Part shown: positions 45,898 through 57,843 of the stretch, piece after piece
How positions within the stretch are numbered: the first letter of the stretch is position 1
How the letters are laid out: the number at the start of each line of letters is the position of its first letter
Assembly (NCBI GenBank): GCA_037074705.1
Contig: CM073595.1
Coordinates: 24,841,501 to 24,905,500, forward strand
Length of the DNA stretch: 64,000 nucleotides
From: Zhengitettix transpicula
Taxonomy: Eukaryota > Arthropoda > Insecta > Orthoptera > Tetrigidae
Direction: 5' to 3'
Program-made: the position numbers and the translations under genes
The notes under the pieces: generated by a model
Seen by the model: only the letters and a program-made list of their open reading frames with translations
Told to the model about the DNA's origin: nothing
Databases searched by the model: none

Positions 45898-47499
45898 CTT
45901 CACAGCAGTTTCTGATTTTGTTCATGTCTCTGGGTGGTACTTAGATACCAAGAACTGCACGTTATCGACTTTCCTATTTTCCTATCCTAATAGTCTTCCT
46001 TACGACGTTGAAGAAGAGACGACGCTGGATTTTCCTTCCACCTATTCCTATTCAGTCTGATCATTTCCTCACCTTAGCTCAAACTAAAAGTTATTTGCAT
46101 CGACCTTATTTGGATTTATGAGTATTAGCAGGTACGACATATTACAAATCTTTCATTTCCTATCCAAAAAAAATGAAATGATCGGTGTAGGAAATTTGCT
46201 TCTAACGGGAACATCATTGCCGGAACAAACGCATATTTTCAATTCTGAGCAGATAGAAATAACTGAAATAATAGTAAATGAAGCCAAATTAATCTGTTCT
46301 TCTATCGTTTTCTATGTATGTAATGACCTACCCTAATAAACTGAACAAATCATACTTTTTCGTACTTTGACATGGATGAATCTCATATCCAAAAATACCG
46401 CGTCCTTCAGTTTCTGGAATCCTACGAGCTTCTCCTTAAAACGTTGTCAGCACTTCCAGTGTGATTTTCGTTGTACACATACAAACAAGTCGAAATTTTA
46501 CCTTTATACATTTCATAATTGTTTATCTATTTGTTTAGAGTGGCTGGATGAGAATGTCAACAGCGACACGTATCGCTTGAAGTAGTCACTGATAGTGAAA
46601 TTTATGATATCTTAATCTACAATTAAATTTCAATGTTTTCACATCTACCGACACGTATCAGCTTTATCTTAGGAACGCAAGGTAGTTGTGATATGACTGC
46701 TCTAGATGAAATCACGCGTGATGCTTTTCATTGTTTCACTGGTAACATATTTTTAGTAACGTACTGATTATGTTTCAAATGCATTTGTCAATTTTCATAG
46801 ATTTCCTTGTTAAGCTATGGAGGGAATTGAGTGTAGTCCCAAAGGTGAATTTCTCACAAGAATCTTAGCATTCCAGCTTCATTATAGTATAGTTAATTTC
46901 TGATTTACAGATTAAATATTTGATTAACCCAAATCTCGTATCCGAATGTAATTTGTATCATTCAAATAATTCATAGATCAATGAGTACTTATGGTGGGCA
47001 TTAACGTCGGTGACATTTCAGTAATTTCATGTTTAATATCGTAATACTATCAATTAAATACAAACAGTCTCAGAATAAATACTTATTTTCTTCGAAAGAT
47101 TATTTAATTTTTTTCGCTGTCGAAATAGATTTCGTCTGTACCACATAATAATCTTCAATAGTCAAAAATTTAACTTTCTCCTTTGTAACCTAAAATTTTA
47201 TTAATATATATATATATATAATCTCGAATTTAAAATCTTTAACATAAACAAAGAGGTATGTAATTTCCATAATACCCTTCCTTACTTAAATAAATTTGGA
47301 GTCATTGCTAATTTCTAAAAACAAATTATATACACGTATAATTGAAAGTTTTATCGATATATATAACTATGACGTAGTAATTTAATAAATTAATATTCGG
47401 ACAGGACAAAACATGGGATGCCAGTTTAGTTTGAATTCAGAAAGATTAACTGATTTTTAATGTGTATGTCAATCGGGGGCAAAAAAATATAACTATATA
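45898..47499. other. No recognisable feature
   Basis: Short open frames at 46118 and 46367 show no motif. There is a short TA run near 47203-47219. No gene. Confidence 0.35.
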
Positions 47500-47695
47500 C
47501 CACATTATATGGCTGCCCAGTTACGTATATTTCTGCGCAGGTACGACCACCTCCCCGTGCGCTGCAAATGCTTTAGTAAGCGTGTAGAGCTTGACCGCAT
47601 TAAATAATTGTCGTGTATGTGTTTATTACGCACTACCACCACCCCCCCCCAACCCCACCCCACCCCCATGGCAGTTGACGCGTGCTGTAATAGAC
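47500..47695 (-). repeat. Dispersed repeat G, copy 2, with C-run
   Basis: The reverse complement matches 13386-13560. It adds a C-rich stretch (47634-47669) made of runs of four or more C separated by A or AA. On the minus strand this is a G-quadruplex-type pattern. Confidence 0.65.
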
Positions 47696-49369
47696 GAGTA
47701 TATATAATTTATTGTACATATTACCATCTATTTACATATTCTGATTTGTGTTTTTAACATTATAATGATAATAAATAAATTAATAGAATTAAATGTTCTA
47801 TTTTAGTGGGAAAATTGTAAATATGTATATTTTATATTCAAATCATACGTTTCAACCTAAAAAAAATAATTTTGATCTTGTGGCGTATAGCTAAAAGCTA
47901 TTTCTACAACCAAAAAAAAAACTTCAAAAAACCAATAGTGTTTATTTTGCGACTGATTTAAACGTTCGGTTAGCATGGAATTGTTATAAATGATACATAT
48001 CAGTGTCAAAATTAAAATTTTAATAATTTTTCTTCAAGAATAAAAAATTTATAGAAGATACTGATAATTAATAAATTCTTAATTTTCAATTGAACCTATG
48101 CTTTGATCAGTCAACAATCTAAATTTAAAAAAATAATTTTCAAATCTCCAAATTCATCTGTACAATAAAAAAAATTTAGAACCATTTTCATGTTTACTTT
48201 TTATATAAATTTGTAAATTAAATAAATTATAAATTTAATATTTTTAAATTCAAAGCTTTAATGTTCAAAATGGACCAAAATTATCAGTGCTAAAACCTTC
48301 AACGTTCCAAAAAAATGTTTGTTTGCTCCTTAAAGTTTTTTATGAATTCATTTTTCATTTAAATTTCTGACTGATTAAAACATCGCGGTAAATGATATTA
48401 GTTAAAAAAATTTAATTTTAAAAGGGCATGGAAATATTTTAGTCATAAAAAAACGTCCGTATAATGCAATTAGAGAAATCTAAACGCTTTCGTTGAGAAA
48501 CGTTGGCTTCGTATGTGATGATTGCCGAGTATGTGGTTCCTTAAATCGTTTGACAATAATTAAATCGTGTAGTTATTTCTGGTGTTCCTGGACGTTTTTT
48601 AATAGGATGTTGGAGTATCATAATGCCATCCACATGTGTAAACACTGTTGTATAAAAACAGATGTTGTGCGGAGTTTCAGGGACAGTGCAAATGTTCGTA
48701 AACATATTGCAGTTATAGGAAAAACAACATTATCAGAAACACGATCCACATGCGCCTCGTATTCTACAACGTTACAAAATAAAGAGATGGCTTGTAGCAA
48801 ACAAGCAACGTTTGTGATCAAAATCGACGTTTATTTTCATTTAGTAACGAATATGAATAGTTGCTCTCTTATCGTAAATATTCGTTGATGTTGTTTCTCT
48901 CAGTGGCATTAATAGTTTTTGAAATTAACTGCAACTAAAGTATGACTTTTAAATAATGGAAAGAAAATTATAATAACTTTAGGTATACTTGGTTTTATTG
49001 TTGTTTGTTTTAAAATCACATTGCAAGAGTTACAAATTCTCGTGGTCTAATTAAACACGTAAAGAAATTTTCTTACATTTTCCCGTGATTAATGTAGGCC
49101 TTTACAATTTCACAAAACTATTCTATTTTCAACTTTTTTAATAGCGCGATGTTTTTATTAGTTCTATTTTTTGGCAAATTAATGACCAATACATAATATT
49201 TATCGCTATCCTGATGGAATTATACATTTAAATAAAATTGTACCGCTACGGCAGTTACGTTCCCTGAACAGGATGATGGGAACAGGAAGAAGAAGGTTTA
49301 ACGTAGAATACAGAAGGAAAAATAAGGACATGATAATAGACTTTATATAATAATAAACTATCTAATAAA
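47696..49369. other. AT-rich; unrecognised 131-codon frame at 48493-48888
   Basis: The plus-strand frame 48493-48888 is Cys-rich at its start (CDDCRVC, CKHCC) but matches no known zinc-binding spacing. The opposite strand is also open in part. No splice signals support it. Confidence 0.25.
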
Positions 49370-49792
49370 TAAAATAACTGTTTCTGTGTGTTTGTGCATG
49401 TATGTTCCACATACAAATCTACACCCGTGGAACAAACTTTACTAATTTTCCTACACGTGTTCCTTTCGAACCGGAAATAAACACTGGCGGTAGTAATTGA
49501 CGTCTACTACCCAGAGGGACTGGGGTATAAATTTTCAAACATTCTAAAACGGCCGATACGGGCGTCGAATAAATATTTTACGTCGTCATTGAGATTGATT
49601 GTGTTTCCAGATTTTGTTGGTAAATAATTTCTACCCCTTTCTGTACTGGAGGAAAGCCTCTCTAGGGATAGGGAATTTATGGGGGTTACATAAAAAAGCA
49701 AAAATATCCGTGACTGTAGTCGAATCGGGGTTATGGATGTCGCTGAGTTTAAAAATTGACAACGCGGGCAACGTCAGGCACCCAGCTAGAAG
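49370..49792 (-). repeat. Family T repeat, near-complete copy
   Basis: On the minus strand it runs from CTAGCTGGGTGCCTGACG and TTGCCCGCGTTGTC through one middle module to the ATTTGTATGTGGAACATACA-type end near 49410. It has the same layout as 53578-53995. Confidence 0.88.
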
Positions 49793-51039
49793 TTAAATTA
49801 ATCTCCGTGTTAGCGTTAAGAGAGAGTTCTGATATGACCATGAAAAAAAAACAGCATTTAAATGTTTTTTTCTTAAGTTATTATATTCAATTCTTATAAT
49901 TAACGAATAACCAAATATTCAGATTATTTTATATATTTTCTTCTGAATCTTTAGAACTTCTCGTTCATAATTATCATTTATTTATATACAATTCGTGAAT
50001 ATTAATATTATTATGTTATATATATATATTACAAACTTTTATATTTTAACTTGCATTAAAATATTTTGATCTATTTTAACATCATATTTAAAAAGCTATA
50101 ATGTGAATATTTTATATCATATCAATAATTCTTATATAATTTTGTATAGATATTATACATTTATATAAAATTAACATGTGAAATAATGATACTAATATAT
50201 AAATATTATAGATAATTATGCTCGAGACGATTGAAAGATTCTATAGAAAATAAATAAGAAACTAATGAGACAGATAATTTAATTGCTTGTTAATTATAGG
50301 AATAAAACTGTATTTAACAAACAAATTGTTAAATTTCCTACCTCACTCAATTGCAATTTAATAAACAAACCAATTTTCTATTTCTATTTTAATGACGTAT
50401 GCATTTTAGATTTAATGCCGTTAAGTGACTGCAAAATTAATCAATGAGTAAAGAAAGACTTTAACCGATCAGCTGAGTTGTTTCTTCTCAAACAAGCACT
50501 CCGAAGACAGATAAGCTTCATTATTTCCTAGATTGCTAACTGAAACCTTCTTTACGTTCCCTCTGTACAAACTTACTAAGCAGTAATCTTAATGGTGTGG
50601 ATTTTTAAAACTGACTTCCTCCGCTAATGAAAGGCATCTATCAAATGTATGTGCTTCCGGTTGGCCGGATGTCCACCTCATTATACGGAGATAAACGCGT
50701 CCGCCTTCGTTGGATAATCCCACAATTTACTCTGCGGTTTTTTTTTTCACTTCGGAATTTTCCCCAAATATTTGGCTCTTTTACCCAATTTTTCTGAAGT
50801 AATATACTTTAAACCATTTTAAATTTTTTGTACAGCATAGGGAATATGAAACCATTATTTTAGTGAAACTTGAAACTTTACTTCCCTGTACATATTATAT
50901 GTTGTCGGATGAAAGATTCTATATATGAATTATGCTCAATTATGGACATATTCCAAATTATTCGGAAAGTCGCTGTACGCTGGACTAAGGATGTAGATCT
51001 ACGTTGGAAGTTCGAAACAAATTTGGAAAAACATGGAGG
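49793..51039. other. No recognisable feature
   Basis: Very AT-rich to about 50400, then mixed. No supported gene. Confidence 0.35.
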
Positions 51040-51610
51040 CTTTGGTTGTTCTATCCAAACCTCCAACTGAAGACGCCCTTATCAACAAAATATAGAGAAA
51101 CATCTCGGCAGCCAATCTCAGAAATACAACCGTTCATCCTGCCCATAAGTGAATCCGAGGGAACGAATGGCTTACAAATTGACTCAACAAGCTGTGTAGT
51201 CGACCAGATATCAGCATGACAAGACTTATTCGACTCGTCCAAAAACGAGCTACTTAGTATTCACCTCAGGAGCATGATCAACGATCCTTCAGCGAAGGAT
51301 TACGGGAATCTACCAGGGGACGAGAAACTATGTTCACCCAAGACAGCTTCCAGAAGAACACATGTGATTATTTCTAGAATAAGATTGGCCCATATCTTTT
51401 TAACTCATAACTATTTTCCAGGACCCCTAAACCAACATGTCTTCTCTGCAGATTTCAGCTCACAACGATCCACATCCTTCAGCACTGCCCTTCATGCACA
51501 GTCTCCTCTTCGACCTGAACGATGACTGCTTTCTTACCTCCCACCAGAAAGTGGAAAATCTTATCAAGTTCCTGGCAGACAAAAAATCTATTAAACCCAA
51601 TTTAGTTATG
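51040..51610 (+). pseudogene. LINE RNase H end and C-terminal relic
   Basis: In shifting plus-strand frames it shows VHPAHK, stop, IRGNE (about 51131-51160), the HxGIxGNE box of RNase H, then AYKLTQQAV (51168-51195). Next is IISRIRLAHIFLTHNYF (about 51366-51420) and CLLCRFQLTTIHILQHCP (about 51440-51495). These are the RTRLGHTxLTHxYL and CxxCxxxLTxxHILxxCP blocks that close jockey-like LINE ORF2 proteins. A tail reading LFDLNDDCFLTSHQKVENLI follows to a stop near 51615. It is broken by frameshifts. It runs opposite to the 18.5-kb relic of the same type. Confidence 0.78.
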
Positions 51611-51944
51611 TTGTAACCATCTATTTTACGTAGCTAATGCTATTGTACATTCACTATCGACTATTATGTCAAAACGGCTATAAACAGTAATAAAAAAAGT
51701 GAGAAGAACTGAAGATACACGATTGTTTTTTAATTAGTTCTTCTCATGCGTAATATTACACGGTTTGGTACAATTGTTGGAAGCTATTGAAGGCCATGTG
51801 TATTCCAACACATGAAAAGTAACTGTCCAAACACCCTGTATATATTAATGACACTTCACAAATAATTCCAATAAACAAAAGACACAAAATAATTACAAGA
51901 CTAATTTCTCCTCTACTTTGTTAGTAAGCATATACTTATTTTCA

Positions 51945-52220
51945 GTCGTCATGGCTACCCAAGGGGCTGGGGTATAAATTTTCAAACATGCTAAAACGAC
52001 CTATACTTGCGTCGAATAAATATTTTACGTCGTCATTGAGATTGATAGTGTTTCCAGATGTTTTTGGTATATAATTTCTACCACTTTCTGTATTGGAGAG
52101 TCCCTCTAGAGGCAGGAATGTAGGGGCGTGACTTAAAAAAAGATCTGTGATTGGAATCGAATTCGGGGTTATGGATGTCGCTGAGTTTAAAAATTGGCAA
52201 CCCGGGCACCCAGCTAGTTG
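51945..52220 (-). repeat. Family T repeat, partial copy
   Basis: On the minus strand it starts with AACTAGCTGGGTGCCCGGG and TTGCCA. It carries one module and ends near the ATTTATACCCCAGCCCCTTG block. It is very close to 49500-49792. Confidence 0.88.
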
Positions 52221-52763
52221 TTAAATAATAATGGTCGACTATGTCATCAACGAAGTTGTAATTAATTTAAATTGTCCACCAACATTCCACGTATTTATTC
52301 ATAATATATAAAGACTGGCATACAAAATTTAATTTTAGGCTTTTTTAAAAAAAATTTTCATAACACTCTGCGAATTTATTCAACGTGTTACGAGTGTCAT
52401 ACAAAAGTAAATTTAGTTTCTATTTTCCTAACTTTCATTGGTTGAATTTTTAATGGTTTCATTAAATGTTTGAATTTTGTATTGGCAAAGTGTGGAGTTG
52501 GGCTCTTCTCTTCGAAGATTGTTTTAAGTTATCTATGCGTAACTTTATTTGCTTAGTTTGAAGGTACTTCAATTCATATGAATAAAAAGTTTCTAAAACG
52601 GAACGATTGTGGAGAATTTTTAGTAGCCTGAATAAATTGCAGAATTCACACCAGAATATTGAGAATCTGGTATTCCGTCATCTGTAGTGATGCAGTGTGC
52701 GGATGTAATAATAAAATAATTTAATTATTAAAACACCGTCATACGCATTACCAACTGGAAACA
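52221..52763. other. No recognisable feature
   Basis: AT-rich; no supported gene or repeat. Confidence 0.4.
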
Positions 52764-52963
52764 AGTAGTATGTTTTTTTCTATCAACTTATAGTCGCGTC
52801 GTCTGCTACGGTCATTAGTGACTGGACACTGTTACATTTCACTTTGTCGCGGAAAATAATTAGAGGGAGTTTCTCGGTATGGAAACATACGCACATGCAC
52901 ACATCATCCATAACCTCGCCCGAGACCTCTGTGACGCTGATCACTGCACCGCAGGAGTAGTAT
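52764..52963 (-). mobile_element. tRNA-derived SINE, copy D, with target duplication
   Basis: On the minus strand it begins CCTGCGGTGCAGTGATCAGC (worn A box) and GTCACAGAGGTCTCGGGCG. It has lost part of the B-box region and ends in the shared GACTATAAGTTGATAG-like end and an A-run. AGTAGTAT flanks it at 52764-52771 and 52956-52963. Confidence 0.82.
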
Positions 52964-53577
52964 TTCGTTAAAAGAGAAATTATAATTGCATTGACACCCT
53001 ATTTTCCTACGCGTTATTCCGAAATACTGCAATGGGAGAGATCAATAACTGGGTCAGTACACGCCAAAACGAGCGTGAAAATACACGAGGGAATAGCAAA
53101 GCACAGGAAGTGCTGTGTTTGTTTTTTAGTTAAGTAAGTGCGGAGAGAGACGGAGCAGACGTCGCGGCGTCCCAGAAGTTTGCGATGGGCAAAAAAACTG
53201 CGAAGTGCCGATCACTGTTAACCCACACTTCAAAAACTCGTGTCTACAGAACCACGTTTGCTGATTCTGCGACCTCCGCACCTAAACATTTTTCGTAATC
53301 AAGCAGATTAATATTTAAATGTAACAAAGGTGTTCCGCAGATATAAATAATCCAACAACGTGCGACAAGATTAAAAACATCTTGAATGCAACGTTAACAT
53401 CCGTTCATACTAATTTTGTTTTTCAATAAAATGTTGATTCTGACGTACAAATCGCTGCATAAATTGCTCAAAATGTTAACTACTTGTTAATTTGTTTTTT
53501 TTTATCTATTTGGAGCAAAACTGGATTTTACCGCAAAACAATACTAATACTGAATGGTGAAAGAAACATTTACAGAA
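52964..53577. other. No recognisable feature
   Basis: A GC-richer patch at 53030-53290 has no open frame or repeat copy in the window. Confidence 0.35.
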
Positions 53578-53995
53578 AACTGGCTGGGTGCCCGGCGTTG
53601 CCCGCGTTGTCATAATTAAACTTAGCGACATTTATAACCCGGGATTTGACTCCAATCTCGGTTGTTATTTACGGTAACGCCATTCCACCCTAACCTTAAG
53701 GGTGCTCCCCTTCCATGCCGTAAGGGGTTGAAATTATATACAAAAAAAGACCGGGAGAAACACGATCAATCTCATTGACCCAGAAAAATATTTATCCGAC
53801 AAAAATATCAGCTGTATGAGTATGTCTGAAAAAATTGCACCCCGCCTCTAGGGGAAGTAGACGTGTCTTACCCCCCACAGTGTTCGGTTCCGGTTCAAAA
53901 GTAACACGTGTTCGAAATTTGGGCAAATTTTCTGCACGGGTGTAGATTTGTATGCGGAACATACATACACAAAAACATACAGAAATATTTTCTTT
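53578..53995 (+). repeat. Family T repeat, reference complete copy
   Basis: Complete ~418-bp copy. The left end is GGCTGGGTGCCCGGCGTTGC and CCGCGTTGTC. It continues with GCGACATTTATAACCCGGG, TAACGCCATTCCACC and GGTGCTCCCCTTCCATGCCG. The right part has GTAGACGTGTCTTACCCCCC, TTCGGTTCCGG, ACACGTGTTCGAAATTTG and GGTGTAGATTTGTATGCGGA, with ACATACATACAC at the end. It has no terminal inverted repeats, no coding frame and no pol III boxes, so its class remains open. Confidence 0.9.
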
Positions 53996-54829
53996 ATTAC
54001 ATTAAATCTTGAACTCTTATGACTTCTGGTCATACTAAGACTAGAGGATAAGGCCCAATAACAGGAAATTTTCATACGTGAACTGTCCGTTTCATATTTT
54101 GAAAACTGCGTTTCCTAAGACTAAATATAAGTATTGAAACTATAATACTGCAAGGTGTATGAGAAACAAGAATAATGAAGGCAGCGAGCTAGCAGAAGGC
54201 ACCAGACACAAATTACAGGAAAACATTGGATTGCTAAATGCATGGGTTAATTACAGTTGAATTAAAAAATATACCTCACTTTCGTTACTTTTATTTGCTG
54301 TACACGACGATGAATGGATAGCAATATTAAAATTTATCCACTTTTTTTTCGAGTAGGGCGTGGTCTCATATAAGTGGAGGAAGACTATAGCAAGAATTTA
54401 TTTTCTGGATCTCAGAATCTCCTTGGCCAAATTACTCGTTGTTACATAAGAAAACTTTTTCATTTAATAATAAATTATTTCATAACCACGAACTTGAAAA
54501 AACGTATAGAATTGAAGGATAACCTGATATATATATGCCAGTTAATTACTGATGAATTTATCGGCTTCAATCGTAATGATTTATAAGACATACCTTGCCC
54601 AAATACATTTATGCATTTCTATATAATTCACATTATTTTCATTAACTCTTTATATTCGACCGAAGCGAGAAAACGTTTGTATCAATTTTGAGTTGTCTAA
54701 TCTAATGTATTTATCACCAAATTGTTCAATTAAACTGTTATATAAAATCCGTTATGTATTTTAATATTGATTTTAATGTAATTCAAGTATTAATAACCAA
54801 ATTATTTCTGAGAGGGGTTTCTCAAAAGT
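53996..54829. other. No recognisable feature
   Basis: AT-rich; no supported gene. Confidence 0.4.
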
Positions 54830-55132
54830 TCAATATAACCGTATATTTCCAAACTTTGCCACTCTCATGGCTGAATTCCATCGTAACTCGGTAATGTTTA
54901 AAAAATAAAGGTGTGGGGGACATGAAAGGCAAGGTTTCGTGTTGGGAAGTTTACCGTCTGCAAAGCGCCTTATATTGTTAACAAGTTTGAGCTGTACGCT
55001 TCTGCCAGACACGCTCATTAATGCAAAAACTGTGCATTGAAAAAAACTCATCCTTCTAATTGTATGTTCCTTATTTTTAACGCTACGATAAGTTCCTATA
55101 TTTATCCAACCTACGTCCATTACATAATGCAA
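54830..55132 (-). pseudogene. Possible C-terminal LINE fragment
   Basis: A 100-codon open frame reads RRMSFFQCTVFALMSV, VQLKLVNNIRRF and ELRWNSAMRVAKFGNI. In several jockey/CR1-like LINEs the end of ORF2 has an RRxxxDxxFLYKLxNN block followed by a NSPxxRxxxLxN block, which this resembles. No other block is present and no LINE tail was identified. Confidence 0.35.
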
Positions 55133-57019
55133 AGGAAGATAATGAAAATATATTCAATCCATAAGTGCAGAAATAAAAATTTATTAAAATGTATATTAAC
55201 TATATATTTTCAAAGTTTGATCTTAAATTGTAAGGTCTTTGACCTCTATTGCAGACTAAAAATATTAATAATTTTTAAATAAAATTAAAGCTAAAGTAAC
55301 AACTTTAAATTTAAAAATATATATATTTAGTCTGCAATCAAGGTCAAATTTCTTAAATTAAATAATGTTTATTTAAATTTTATTTATATTTATCACACTT
55401 ATAAATGAAACTCGCCATCAAATCGGAATTCATATTTACAGCAGTATTGTTGGAATTTACGTACTTATCCGTAGTATTTATGAGATATTCATGATAAAAC
55501 TCGGACGGCAGCGTGACATTTGTGCCAATTCTAGGTATTTCAGCTCAAGCTTGATACCAGTTTGTTGGCATTGGCTTGTTTCGTTTGCTTAAGATAGTAA
55601 ACAAACAGTTGCACTGCCGCTGGCTTATTTCTGTGAAGACTGAAGCTCAATTGTCGTTACTCGGACGGAAAAATTGCTTCTACATTTACAGGTTGTGAGA
55701 AATTAATTTTCATACCTTAAACATAAACGCACCGACTCGTAAGTGTTGCGCTTTTAAATTTACGTATTCCAAATAATTTGCAATTGTAACCGTTTCAATA
55801 AAACTCTAATTCAACCAAAGTTTCCTCAATGAATATATCTTCAAAACAATATTCATGTATTTGACTACTAAACAGGAATTTAAATATTGTCGGATTAAAT
55901 ACAGACTTTGGATTTATGTATTTCGTAATTTTGGTTGAAGTTACCTAATACAGGCTTTAAAAAATTAATACGTTATTGATCTGAAATTTTATCATCCTAA
56001 TATAAATTAAAGCTTCTATCCATAAAGAATTTATTACACAAATTTTTATATTAATCTTAAATTTCCGGCTATATACTTCTTTCTGTAATTCACAATTCTC
56101 AGAATCTGGAATTTGTAAAGTATTATTCTAGTGTAAAAAAAAATTCCGTTCGATTCGAATCTGTTCCTTCGAAAAACTGTATATGATTTCCGAGGAAGCT
56201 GTAGGAGCACTTCACCTTTCAAAAAATGTTAACGGTCTCCGCTGACCGTCATGTGAAGTTAAAATAAGAAATTATTAATGTTAGTTTAATTATCCGACCC
56301 AAGTAGGTTTTCATGCGGAATTACAGCAATCAATTACCTGAAGGTTTGTGACGCGCGCGAACAGCGGTGGTTAGGTGTCAATATTCCGTACCCGCAGGTA
56401 AAGTAATGGCGTCCATGTGTCTGCATCAAAGCGTCTGTAACCAGATTACCCTCAGGAACAATCGAACGATTCCTAATACATGCTCCTAAAATTCTCCATC
56501 CCGTCTCCCTCTGATTTTCACTCGTTCTTTTCGCCTTTTTCTAAAATTATTTCACTCCTAGTAATAATATTCCCATACATGACAGAAAGCTGCCTTTCAA
56601 GTGAGCTGCGACATATATAATTCCGGGAACATCTGATTTAGTACTAGAACTCGCACGCTATTGTGGGCCACGAATTCGAAAGAAACCGTCATCTAGCAGC
56701 TGTTAACAATCTTCTCAGTAAGAAAAATGTTAACTTTAATTTTTACTGTTTATTAAAATTTACTTCTCGTACCTTAAATGTTCATTACAACACAATTATG
56801 TTCGTTATTTTCAAAAATTAATATACAACGTCATAAAATGTTGTCAAATATTACCTGAAACACTGTGTACCTAATTCAACTCAAATAAGAATAATTACTT
56901 GTTACAGGAAGCGTCATATAATTAATGTTTGTAATAAAAATATGTTTTGATATAAAATCACTGTTTTGTAAAAGATGAGTTGAAATTAAGAAATTTGACC
57001 TACTTTCTTTTTTTTTCAG
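55133..57019. other. Upstream region of the receptor exon
   Basis: AT-rich with a GC-richer patch at 56340-56700. No coding exon recognised. If the acceptor at 57018 is used, this is intron or upstream sequence of the receptor gene. Confidence 0.4.
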
Positions 57020-57421
57020 GTGGATAAGACGAGAGCTTCGTTAGATACAGTTTCCGAAGAAACACTTCTCGTCGACAATCCTAAAAGTGAACCTATCATT
57101 TTCTAATGAATCTACTATCGATGACTTTCAACATGACTATTCGTATAACCAAGAGAAAAGTGCATTTACTGTTTTCGAAGTTAAGACAAAGGAACTATTT
57201 GTTAATACGTTAATATGAAATATCTAATTTCAGAATTAAAGAGTGCTTATAAATATTTGGAGTATAAATACAGTCTGCTACATTTACGGAACAATGAATT
57301 CTGTTTGCATTTAGTGCGCCGTGCCGTGCTCTGAAGGGTGCCTAATAGGAATCGCCTCCCCCATCTGTCGGAGAATAATTAGTTTCGAACTTGGTCGTAA
57401 TAGAAATATGAAAATTCTGGG
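57020..57421 (+). other. Predicted 5' UTR part of the receptor exon, with two uORFs
   Basis: A strong acceptor (ten or more pyrimidines, then CAG at 57017-57019) precedes this stretch, which runs into the receptor start codon without an obvious donor. Two upstream open frames would lie in the leader: 57106-57213 (35 codons) and 57215-57334 (39 codons). They begin one base apart and both end before ATG 57422. A weaker acceptor (CTAATTTCAG near 57233) would remove the first uORF and the start of the second. Transcription of this leader is inferred, not shown. Confidence 0.5.
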
Positions 57422-57822
57422 ATGAGCGAAAACAGCACCGAGTCCTGGCAGAATGTCACCCAGTCCTGGGAGAATGCGACCCAGGACACCATGGAACCCA
57501 ACCCGTTCATCCTGCCCTGGTGGAGACAGGTCATCTGGAGCGTGTTCTTCGCAGGAATCGTGGTGGTGGGTACTGGAGGGAATCTCATCGTCATCTGGAT
57601 CGTCCTGGCGCACAAGCGGATGCGAACCGTCACCAACTACTTCCTCGTGAACCTCTCCATCGCTGACACCATGGTGTCCACGCTCAACGTCACCTTCAAC
57701 TACACCTACATGCTCAACAACGACTGGCCTTTCGGACACGTCTATTGCAAAATCACTCAATTCGTGGCTGTGCTGTCCATCTGCGCCTCGGTCTTCACCC
57801 TCATGGCCATCTCTATTGACAG
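57422..57822 (+). CDS. TkR: Tachykinin/natalisin receptor-like GPCR, first coding exon
   Basis: Encodes residues 1-133 and two bases of codon 134 of a class A neuropeptide GPCR. The N terminus has three N-glycosylation sequons (N4, N11, N18) and no signal peptide. TM1 spans about 36-62 with GGNLIVIW (N54). An intracellular HKRMRTVTNYF loop follows. TM2 has NLSIAD (D82). ECL1 has NDWPFGHVYCK with the disulphide Cys109. TM3 ends in LMAISIDR, the start of the DRY motif. The intron splits the Arg codon (AG|GTAAGC). The RTVTNYF, LNVTFNY and DWPFG blocks are those of arthropod tachykinin and natalisin receptors; which of the two is not decidable from this exon. The base composition is clearly GC-richer than its surroundings, as expected for a conserved exon. 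The remaining TM4-7 exons lie beyond the window. A mariner sits 19 bp inside the intron. Confidence 0.96.
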
Positions 57823-57843
57823 GTAAGCAGTCGCATTATTGTA
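57823..57843 (+). other. Splice donor and mariner target site
   Basis: GTAAGC at 57823-57828 is a good donor. The TA at 57842-57843 is the left half of the mariner target duplication; the right half is 59144-59145. Confidence 0.85.

Noticed and set aside
48493..48888. Cys-rich 131-codon frame as a zinc-finger protein
   Set aside because: Cysteine spacing fits no known finger, most of the frame is ordinary AT-driven sequence, and no splice signals were found.
50870..51040. Extension of the 51-kb LINE relic upstream
   Set aside because: Open frames on both strands exist, but none shows a LINE block, so the relic is started at about 51040.
57311..57760. Minus-strand frames of 149 and 85 codons over the receptor exon
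   Set aside because: Shadows of the GC-rich receptor exon. Their composition (many His, Gly and Val) is the antisense of GPCR codons.
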